This document shows, piece by piece, positions 57,082 to 64,000 of a stretch of 64,000 nucleotides of DNA. The position numbers and the translations under genes are program-made. Source of the stretch: Clostridiales bacterium (GTDB taxonomy: Bacteria; Bacillota; Clostridia; Christensenellales; CAG-138); NCBI GenBank assembly GCA_012838425.1, contig DUPG01000008.1, forward strand, positions 84,042-148,041, written 5' to 3'. Every line of letters begins with the position of its first letter. The stretch's first letter is position 1. The notes below the pieces were generated by a model. The model was given only the letters and a program-made list of their open reading frames with translations, was not told the DNA's origin and ran no database searches.

Positions 57082-58094
57082 TGTATAAGCCTGCACATTT
57101 ATACAATGCGTCCCTTTCCTCAGGGGAGGGGACGCATAAGGCTATTAAAGCCACAAAGGAGTTTTTGAACTCCCTCGGCTTATTTCCTGAAACCGACGCA
57201 GATTTCACAGTAAACCTGCTTGACGACAGCGACAACATAGTCGCTACGGGCTCATTGGTGGGAAATGTGTTGAAGTACATAGCCGTTTCGCCTACCGAGC
57301 AGGGCAACAACGCCTGCGCTCAGGTAGTCAGCGAGCTTGCTTCCCATGCGTACAGAAACGGCATAATAAAGCTGTTCCTATACACCAAGCCCGAAAATGA
57401 ATCGCTGTTTTCCTCATTAGGCTTCTACACATTAGCAAAAACAGAATACGCCTGCATGATGGAAAACGACAAGTTCGGATTAGATAAATTCATCAAGTCG
57501 CTATCAACGGTTCCCGAAGAATACAACGAATCGCAAACCGTAATAGGCTCCATAGTATGCAACTGCAATCCCATAACTAACGGCCATCTCTATCTTATGG
57601 AAACAGCCTCAAAGGCATGCAGAGTGCTGCATGTGTTCGTGCTTTCAGAGGATAAGAGCATGTTTCCGACGGACGTGCGTTTCGAGCTTGTAAAAAAATC
57701 AACGGCGCATATAAAAAATATCTGCCTGCACAAAAGCTCCGATTACATTATTTCGTCGGCTACGTTCCCGACGTATTTTATCAAGGATTTGGCAAACGCC
57801 GAGAACATCAACGCGGACTTAGATTTGACGCTTTTCGGCTCAAAAATTGCTCCCGCGTTAGGCATTACAAAGCGCTTTGTGGGAACAGAGCCCTTCTGTG
57901 CGGTAACAAACTCATATAATCAGCGTATGAAGGCGATACTGCCCAAATTCGACATAGAGCTTGTTGAAATAGAGCGTACAGGCGGCATAAGCGCAAGCAA
58001 GGTTCGAAAATACATAAGCGAAAAGAACTTCGAGGCAATAGAGAAAATAGTTCCCAAGCCCTGCTATGAGTACATCATAGCTAATTACGCATAA
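57078..58094 (+). CDS. citC: [Citrate (pro-3S)-lyase] ligase
   Basis: GNAT-like N-term plus GSIVCNCNPITNGHLYLMETAS nucleotidyltransferase; 4-nt overlap with citF. Confidence 0.95.
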   Translation: MMYKPAHLYNASLSSGEGTHKAIKATKEFLNSLGLFPETDADFTVNLLDDSDNIVATGSLVGNVLKYIAVSPTEQGNNACAQVVSELASHAYRNGIIKLFLYTKPENESLFSSLGFYTLAKTEYACMMENDKFGLDKFIKSLSTVPEEYNESQTVIGSIVCNCNPITNGHLYLMETASKACRVLHVFVLSEDKSMFPTDVRFELVKKSTAHIKNICLHKSSDYIISSATFPTYFIKDLANAENINADLDLTLFGSKIAPALGITKRFVGTEPFCAVTNSYNQRMKAILPKFDIELVEIERTGGISASKVRKYISEKNFEAIEKIVPKPCYEYIIANYA

Positions 58095-58402
58095 TGCTGC
58101 TTTTAGCTTTAATAATTTATTTGCTTAATCTGTTTGATTTGTACGCTACAACAATGCTTGTGGATAAATTCGGGCTGGAAATCGAAGCAAATCCAATAGG
58201 CAGATTTCTTCTCAAAGATTATAGAATCGCGTTCTTAGTAAAGGTTGTATTCACAGGAATTTCATTGGCTATACTGTACCTGTTGCAAGCGGTTTTTGTA
58301 TTCAGGCTGCTTATGTGGTTAATATTTGTGGTTTATGCATTGTTAGCAATTTACCATATGGTGATTATTTTATACTTAAAAATCAATAAATTGTGGAATT
58401 AA
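58094..58402 (+). CDS. DUF5658-like small membrane protein
   Basis: YLLNLFDLYATTMLVDKFGLEIEANPIGRFLL; 1-nt overlap with citC. Confidence 0.65.
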   Translation: MLLLALIIYLLNLFDLYATTMLVDKFGLEIEANPIGRFLLKDYRIAFLVKVVFTGISLAILYLLQAVFVFRLLMWLIFVVYALLAIYHMVIILYLKINKLWN

Positions 58403-58499
58403 GTGAATTTTAATGCAACCCGCGGAAAAACGAAAAAATCGGTTGATAATTATTGCGTTTGATGATATATTTATAAAAAACAAATAAGGAGATAATGGC

Positions 58500-59213
58500 A
58501 TGAAAAAACTAATTGCGATAATCCTTTGCGCAGGTATGCTGCTTGCATTTGCAGGTTGTAATAATGATACCCCAGGTCAACCTTCAGGCTCCGCAACGCC
58601 GGGTGCAGATACAACTCCTGCTCCTACAGCAGTCGAGCCGCAAATTATCAAGTGCGAAATGGTTATTAAAGACTATGGCGTAATAAAGATTGACTTATAT
58701 GCCCACAAAGCCCCCCAAACAGTTTATAACTTTGTATATCTTGCAAGGCAGGGCTTCTACAACGGTATAGTATTACACAGGCTTGTTCAAGACACAGCGA
58801 TATACGGCGGCGTATATACTGAGGGCTGGAAGGAAAGGGTTCCCGAAGTAGGTCGTTACACAATATTCGGTGAATTCTCCGCCAACGAATTTGAGAATAC
58901 TCTATCACATGGCAAAGGCGTTATAGCTATGGCGCGTCTGTCAAAAGATATGGAAGACGGTACAAGCAAGTACGACACCGCTTCTACTGAGTTCTATATT
59001 TGCTTGAATACAGCGAACACAATACCTCTCAACGGCGAATACGCAACGTTTGGTGTTGTTACCGAGGGCATGGAGATATTTGAGGAGATTGCAAAGCTAG
59101 AGCGCAGAGGCGAAACAATCAAGGAACCGCCGGTAATCACTCTTGTATCAATCTATGGTCCTGAGTTACCTGAACCGGACTTCATTTTCCATGACACAAA
59201 TATTGAGGGCTGA
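58500..59213 (+). CDS. Peptidylprolyl isomerase (cyclophilin) lipoprotein
   Basis: Lipobox LLAFAGCN; APQTVYNFVYLARQGFYNGIVLHRLVQD; STEFYICLN. Confidence 0.93.
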   Translation: MKKLIAIILCAGMLLAFAGCNNDTPGQPSGSATPGADTTPAPTAVEPQIIKCEMVIKDYGVIKIDLYAHKAPQTVYNFVYLARQGFYNGIVLHRLVQDTAIYGGVYTEGWKERVPEVGRYTIFGEFSANEFENTLSHGKGVIAMARLSKDMEDGTSKYDTASTEFYICLNTANTIPLNGEYATFGVVTEGMEIFEEIAKLERRGETIKEPPVITLVSIYGPELPEPDFIFHDTNIEG

Positions 59214-59234
59214 TAAGTTATAAGCAAAAAGCAT

Positions 59235-59258
59235 AAAGGCGGTACGCACCGCCTTTTT
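59235..59258 (+). terminator. Terminator after PPIase gene
   Basis: AAAGGCGGT-ACGC-ACCGCCTTTTTT. Confidence 0.9.
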
Positions 59259-59358
59259 TGTTGTCTATATCTTGTTGCATTAGCTCAAAACTCTTTCCCT
59301 GCAAAATAAAAGAAAAGCGGACAAGCCGCCTTTCGTATGGTTAATGATAAGTCAAGGC

Positions 59359-60414
59359 TTATTCTGTTGGTTTATTTGCTTGGGCTGCCAATTCTTCGCG
59401 CACCTTCTTTTCTATTTCGTCGCAAAGCTCCGGGTTTTCTTTCAAGAAGGTCTTTACATTGTCTCTGCCCTGTGCCAAGCGCATATCGCCGTATGAGTAC
59501 CATGAGCCCGTGCGCGTCAAAATCTTTAATTCTGTAGCCAAGTCAACTATTGAGCCATGCTTTGATACGCCTTCGCCGAATATAATGTCGAACCCAACAT
59601 TCTTGAATGGCGGTGCCAGCTTGTTCTTTACTATCTTTACTTTGGTGCGGTTGCCTATTATTTCGCTGCCGTTCTTAATAGGCTCGCCCTTACGAACATC
59701 TATTCTGATAGTAGCAAAGAATTTCAATGCCCTGCCTCCCGTTGTGGTTTCGGGGTTTTGGAACATAGCGCCTATCTTTTCACGCAGCTGGTTAATGAAT
59801 ATAAGCGTGCAGTTTGTTTTGCTTATTGTACCTGCTATTTTGCGCAATGCCTTTGACATCAGGCGCGCTTGCGAGCCCACGGTGCTGTCAATCATATCGC
59901 CATCTAATTCAGCCTTGGGAACGAGCGCCGCAACCGAGTCAACGACTATAATATCAACCGCTGAGCTTCGCGCTAAATCCTCCGCAACCTCTAAAGCCTG
60001 CTCGCCATAGTCCGGCTGAGAAATTAACAGCTCGTTTATATCGACTCCTAACCTCTTGGCGTATATGGGGTCCAATGCGTGCTCTGCGTCAATAAACGCA
60101 GCTATGCCGCCCATTTTTTGCGCTTCTGCAATTATGTGCAAAGCTATAGTTGTTTTGCCTGAGGATTCAGGCCCGAATATTTCTATAATCCTTCCTCTTG
60201 GAACGCCGCCAATGCCCAAAGCGTAGTCAATATCAAGACAGCCGGTCGGGATAACGGGTGGAGCCTCAATGGGCTTGGAACCCATCTTCATTACAGTTCC
60301 CGCGCCATGCTTCTTTTCTATCTGAGTAAGCGCCTGCTCAAGAGCCTTTAGCTTTTCGTCGTTGCTATCCGTAACTTGAGACGCTTTTCTTGATGTATTC
60401 TTATCTATAGCCAT
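59359..60414 (-). CDS. recA: Recombinase RecA
   Basis: [19 protein letters not shown]; start trimmed to [29 protein letters not shown]. Confidence 0.98.
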   Translation of the reverse strand: MAIDKNTSRKASQVTDSNDEKLKALEQALTQIEKKHGAGTVMKMGSKPIEAPPVIPTGCLDIDYALGIGGVPRGRIIEIFGPESSGKTTIALHIIAEAQKMGGIAAFIDAEHALDPIYAKRLGVDINELLISQPDYGEQALEVAEDLARSSAVDIIVVDSVAALVPKAELDGDMIDSTVGSQARLMSKALRKIAGTISKTNCTLIFINQLREKIGAMFQNPETTTGGRALKFFATIRIDVRKGEPIKNGSEIIGNRTKVKIVKNKLAPPFKNVGFDIIFGEGVSKHGSIVDLATELKILTRTGSWYSYGDMRLAQGRDNVKTFLKENPELCDEIEKKVREELAAQANKPTE

Positions 60415-60447
60415 AAAATCTCCTTTCAAAATACGACATATAGTATG

Positions 60448-60476
60448 ATTATAACCTTGCTTTGCGTTTTGTTCAA
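60448..60476 (-). promoter_or_regulatory. recA promoter
   Basis: Minus strand TTGAAC (60476-60471) - 17 nt - TATAAT (60453-60448). Confidence 0.75.
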
Positions 60477-60524
60477 GCGAATTCATACCCATATGTCGTA
60501 CGATGAAAGGGAAATACATTTCTA

Positions 60525-60716
60525 TTACAGAAAGCGTGGGAGATTCCCAACAAAGTCCTGCATTTCTTCTTTTGAGCTTATCCCATGTGTGCGTTCAATT
60601 ATTCTCCACTGCTGTTCTTCGGATAGATTTGAGAAGAAATTGTACGCGTCTATATCCTGCATCAACGCCATGCCGAAGCCAAGCGGTATTTCAGGATGTC
60701 CCACAATGCGTTTCAT
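60525..60716 (-). CDS. Small uncharacterised protein (63 aa)
   Basis: RBS AAGGAGGTGG then [63 protein letters not shown]. Confidence 0.8.
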   Translation of the reverse strand: MKRIVGHPEIPLGFGMALMQDIDAYNFFSNLSEEQQWRIIERTHGISSKEEMQDFVGNLPRFL

Positions 60717-60827
60717 GCTTCCACCTCCTTTACGGCTTTTTAAGTAGTATTCGCTTAAAAGAATACACATATGCAAGGTGTATATACCTTGTGTTATGTG
60801 ATAAAATAAATAAAAAAAGGTGATTAT

Positions 60828-61778
60828 ATGGCAGAGATTTATTTAGCAGGCGGCTGCTTTTGGGGAACGGAAGCGTATTTAAGTGCGATTCGCGGCGTAA
60901 CATATACCGAAGTGGGCTATGCAAACGGCAAAACTAAGAATCCTTCTTATGAGGATGTATGCCACAGGAACACAGGGCACGCAGAAACAGTTCGCGTGGA
61001 ATATGACCCCGATGTAATTTCGCTTGAGTTCCTGCTCGAATTATTTTACGACTCAATAGACCCGACCTCACGCAATCGTCAGGGCGCGGATATAGGCACG
61101 CAGTATCGCACAGGCATTTATTACACCAACTCTGATGACCTCGCTGTAATAGAGCGTTCAATAGCCAGGCTGCAAGCGAAATATGATGTTAAAATCGCGA
61201 TAGAGGTTAAGCCCTTGGAAAACTACTATAAGGCAGAGGAATACCATCAAAAATATCTTGAAAAGAACCCCAACGGTTATTGCCACATTCCGAAAGCAAA
61301 GATAGAAAAAGCGTCAAATGCGCTTGTGAACCCCGCTGATTACAGCAAAAAGAGCCCCGACGAGCTAAAGAAATCGCTTACTAAAACGCAATTTGAGGTT
61401 ACGCAGCGTAGCGCCACCGAACCGCCCTTTGAAAACGAGTATTGGAATAATTTCGGGGCAGGCATTTATGTTGATATTACAACGGGTGAGCCGCTTTTTT
61501 CGTCAAAGGACAAGTTCGATTCCGGCTGCGGCTGGCCGAGTTTCGCAAAGCCCATAGACCCTAATGTAGTTACAGAGAATGATGATTTATCATTTGGCAT
61601 GGAGCGAACAGAGGTGCGCAGCAGGGTAGGCGACGCGCATTTAGGGCATGTGTTTGACGATGGACCAATAGAATCAGGCGGAATGCGCTACTGTATAAAC
61701 AGTGCGGCGATTCGCTTTATACCTAAGGAGGATATGGAAAAGGAGGGCTACGGTTATCTTCTGCCGGAGGTTGAGTGA
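60828..61778 (+). CDS. msrAB: Bifunctional peptide methionine sulfoxide reductase MsrA/MsrB
   Basis: [14 protein letters not shown] (MsrA); [41 protein letters not shown] (MsrB). Confidence 0.97.
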   Translation: MAEIYLAGGCFWGTEAYLSAIRGVTYTEVGYANGKTKNPSYEDVCHRNTGHAETVRVEYDPDVISLEFLLELFYDSIDPTSRNRQGADIGTQYRTGIYYTNSDDLAVIERSIARLQAKYDVKIAIEVKPLENYYKAEEYHQKYLEKNPNGYCHIPKAKIEKASNALVNPADYSKKSPDELKKSLTKTQFEVTQRSATEPPFENEYWNNFGAGIYVDITTGEPLFSSKDKFDSGCGWPSFAKPIDPNVVTENDDLSFGMERTEVRSRVGDAHLGHVFDDGPIESGGMRYCINSAAIRFIPKEDMEKEGYGYLLPEVE

Positions 61779-61859
61779 TGCACACATATACAAAATATTT
61801 TCATATTTCCCCTTGACAAGTGCTGTATTTTTTGCTATTATACCCTTTGTGAATAGCGG

Positions 61860-61936
61860 CTGGGTGTGGCGCAGTTTGGTAGCGTGCTTGAATGGGGTTC
61901 AAGAGGTCGCAGGTTCAATTCCTGTCACCCAGACCA
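61860..61936 (+). tRNA. tRNA-Pro (anticodon GGG), CCA encoded
   Basis: Manual cloverleaf: CTGGGTG/CACCCAG acceptor, GCGC/GCGT D-stem, CTTGA-ATGGGGT-TCAAG anticodon arm, GCAGG-TTCAATT-CCTGT T-arm, ACCA 3' end. Confidence 0.95.
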
Positions 61937-61939
61937 GCA

Positions 61940-61978
61940 AAAAGTCCGTAAACATCAAGTTTTGCGGGCTTTTTCTTT
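61940..61978 (+). terminator. Terminator downstream of tRNA-Pro
   Basis: AAAAAGTCCG...CGGGCTTTTT with one wobble/mismatch region. Confidence 0.75.
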
Positions 61979-61996
61979 GTGACCTTGAATAAAAAA

Positions 61997-62018
61997 AGAC
62001 CCCTCATAAAAGGGGTCT
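61997..62018 (-). terminator. Terminator of icd
   Basis: AGACCCCT-CATAAA-AGGGGTCT, T-run on minus strand. Confidence 0.88.
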
Positions 62019-62036
62019 AACTATTTGCGCTAACTT

Positions 62037-63248
62037 TTACGCCATTGTATCGAAGAATTCCTTAATCTTCAGTATAAAGCCCTCAGTGTTGAGGATATGT
62101 ATGTTCTCAAGCTCTACCAATGAAGCCAAGTCCTTTGTTACATAGCCGCTTTCAATTGTAGTAAGCGCTGCCTGCTCCATCTTGTTAGCATAGTCAACTA
62201 ATGCTTGGTTGTTGTCAAGCTCGCCGCGCTTCTTCAATGCGCCTGTCCATGCGAACAGAGTAGCCATTGAGTTCGTGGAGGTTTCTTCGCCCTTGAGGTG
62301 CTTGTAGTAGTGGCGTGTAACTGTGCCGTGAGCAGCTTCGTATTCGAAATTGCCGTCGGGCGAAACGAGAACGCTTGTCATCATAGCCAGTGAACCGAAA
62401 GCAGAAGCAACCATGTCGCTCATAACATCGCCGTCGTAGTTCTTGCAAGCCCATATGAAGCCGCCCTCTGAACGCATTACGCGCGCTACAGCGTCGTCAA
62501 TCAATGTATAGAAGTATTCTAAGCCGTGCGTCTCGAAATCTGCCTTGTATTCCTTTTCATATACCTCTTGGAACAGATCCTTGAATGTATGGTCATACTT
62601 CTTTGAGATTGTGTCCTTAGTTGAGAACCACAAATCCTGCTTTGTGGAAAGCGCGTAGTTGAAGCAAGCTCTTGCGAAGCTGATAATAGAATCGTCTTTA
62701 TTATACATTCCCATAAGAACGCCGGGTGTCTTGAAATCAAATACTGTTTCGTTATACAGCACTTCACCGTTTTCGGCTGTGAATTTGATTTCAGCCTTGC
62801 CGCTTGTGGGAACTCTGAATTCCTGGCACTTGTAAATATCGCCGTAAGCATGACGAGCGATAGTGATAGGCTTTACCCATGGGCGTACGAAGGGTTTAAT
62901 GCATGAAACAATAATGGGCGCGCGGAAAACTGTGCCGTCTAATATCGCGCGGATAGTACCGTTGGGGCTCTTGTACATGCGCTTTAGATTGTATTCCTCT
63001 ACGCGCTGAGCATTAGGGGTAATGGTTGCGCACTTAACGCCTACACGATACTTCTTAATGGCTTCTGCCGCTGCGACTGTGATTTGATCATCAGTCTTGT
63101 CGCGCTCGGGCAACGACAAATCATAGTACTCGGTTTTCAGATCGACATAGGGCAGAATTAGATGCTCTTTGATATAGTCCCAAATGATTCGAGTCATTTC
63201 GTCGCCGTTAATCTCGACTAACGGTGTGCTCATGGTAATTTTTGACAT
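62037..63248 (-). CDS. icd: NADP-dependent isocitrate dehydrogenase
   Basis: [65 protein letters not shown]. Confidence 0.97.
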   Translation of the reverse strand: MSKITMSTPLVEINGDEMTRIIWDYIKEHLILPYVDLKTEYYDLSLPERDKTDDQITVAAAEAIKKYRVGVKCATITPNAQRVEEYNLKRMYKSPNGTIRAILDGTVFRAPIIVSCIKPFVRPWVKPITIARHAYGDIYKCQEFRVPTSGKAEIKFTAENGEVLYNETVFDFKTPGVLMGMYNKDDSIISFARACFNYALSTKQDLWFSTKDTISKKYDHTFKDLFQEVYEKEYKADFETHGLEYFYTLIDDAVARVMRSEGGFIWACKNYDGDVMSDMVASAFGSLAMMTSVLVSPDGNFEYEAAHGTVTRHYYKHLKGEETSTNSMATLFAWTGALKKRGELDNNQALVDYANKMEQAALTTIESGYVTKDLASLVELENIHILNTEGFILKIKEFFDTMA

Positions 63249-63380
63249 GTTCTTCTCTCCTTTTGAATTTTAGTACTTACATATAGTACTTGATAATAGA
63301 ATATCATTTATTATTTATAAAGCAAGTATATAATTCCAGAAATCTGAACATATATTTTATAACTTTTGCTCGCAACAAAG

Positions 63381-63416
63381 TTCCCCCCTATCTTAATGAA
63401 GATAAAGGGGGGAAGG
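63381..63416 (-). terminator. Putative terminator of lipoprotein gene
   Basis: TTCCCCCC(T)ATCTT-AATG-AAGATAAAGGGGGGAA imperfect long stem. Confidence 0.55.
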
Positions 63417-63444
63417 AAAAAGAGAAAGAGATTAGGAAATGAGA

Positions 63445-63951
63445 CTACTCAAAATGCTTTTCGTCAGCATAAACCGAAATCCTCAGCGCTTCCGAATCCA
63501 CAGCGATTTTTATGAACATACCGTCCTTGTTAGTTGCCGTAAATGTAAGCTCCGCTTGCTCTATGTTCTCGGTAAAGCCCTTTTTCTGAGCCGCGTTTAC
63601 TATGGCTTCAAAGTCTTTATCCGATACAGTGTTATATACTGCCGTTGTGCCGAATTCATTGTCTATAACTTCCTTCAACGGAATACGCAGAGCAGGCATA
63701 AGGGCGGTGAAGGTGTTTTCGGGGAGGGCATCATCTTGGGGTTGGTTAGGGTCTGCTATGATGTCATTTGGTATAGCACTTGTTAGATCGCCCTCTTCGC
63801 CTTCGCTACCGCCTTCCCTATATCCGTTACGCATACCTTCGGAAAGCCTATCCCCTATGCTTCCCTCTCCGTTCTCTTTGTTACAAGCTACCATAAGCAT
63901 AAAAAACATTGATAAAGCAAGCAAAAGAGCAATTAGCTTTATTTTTCTCAT
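63445..63951 (-). CDS. Hypothetical lipoprotein
   Basis: Signal peptide and lipobox (MLMVACN). Confidence 0.75.
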   Translation of the reverse strand: MRKIKLIALLLALSMFFMLMVACNKENGEGSIGDRLSEGMRNGYREGGSEGEEGDLTSAIPNDIIADPNQPQDDALPENTFTALMPALRIPLKEVIDNEFGTTAVYNTVSDKDFEAIVNAAQKKGFTENIEQAELTFTATNKDGMFIKIAVDSEALRISVYADEKHFE

Positions 63952-63982
63952 TTTCTTTCCTCCTTATCTTATTTAGTACGAT

Positions 63983-64000
63983 GTGGGGATTTCTCCCCAC
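63983..64000. repeat. GTGGGGA...TCCCCAC hairpin cut by window edge
   Basis: 7-bp arms; minus strand reads GTGGGGA-GAAA-TCCCCAC, matching the 15849 hairpin including the GAAA loop. Confidence 0.6.

Noticed and set aside
60535-60552. GTGGGAGATTCCCAAC resembling the GTGGGA hairpin family
   Set aside because: Lies inside the coding end of the 63-aa protein, imperfect, and explained by its codons
1-64000. CRISPR arrays, rRNA, transposases, integrases, phage genes
   Set aside because: Looked for; no regularly spaced repeats or recognisable proteins of these classes were seen

Overview
The 64 kb window looks like ordinary chromosome from an anaerobic, probably spore-forming Firmicute (Clostridia-like). 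This taxonomic call is an inference from gene content: GerMN lipoprotein, SpoVE/FtsW, CwlD-like amidase, 2-oxoacid:ferredoxin oxidoreductase, NuoEF and citrate lyase. Most of the window is dense housekeeping gene content: nrdR, infC-rpmI-rplT, rplM-rpsI, recA, rny, thrS, lgt, pncB, sepF, rarA, a PBP/FtsW/FHA cluster, a two-component system, a BMP-type nucleoside ABC transporter, a kor/vor operon, nuoEF-like genes, citDEFC, icd, msrAB and one tRNA-Pro(GGG). I saw no CRISPR array, rRNA, transposase or prophage. The least ordinary stretch is about 11.1-15.9 kb. It holds (i) two tandem, translationally overlapping K/Q-rich microproteins, (ii) a type IV prepilin-like ORF that runs by an apparent -1 frameshift into a large GLUG-repeat surface protein, (iii) a second GLUG protein separated from its own signal peptide by one in-frame TAA, and (iv) a recurring GTGGGA...TCCCAC hairpin that closes these units and recurs at the window edge. 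Other points worth checking: infC apparently starting at AUA behind an attenuator-like leader, an L13-leader-like structure before rplM, a 10-bp inverted repeat flanking the recA promoter, and candidate operators at msrAB, citDEFC and icd. All calls come from reading the sequence and the supplied ORF track; no database search was run.
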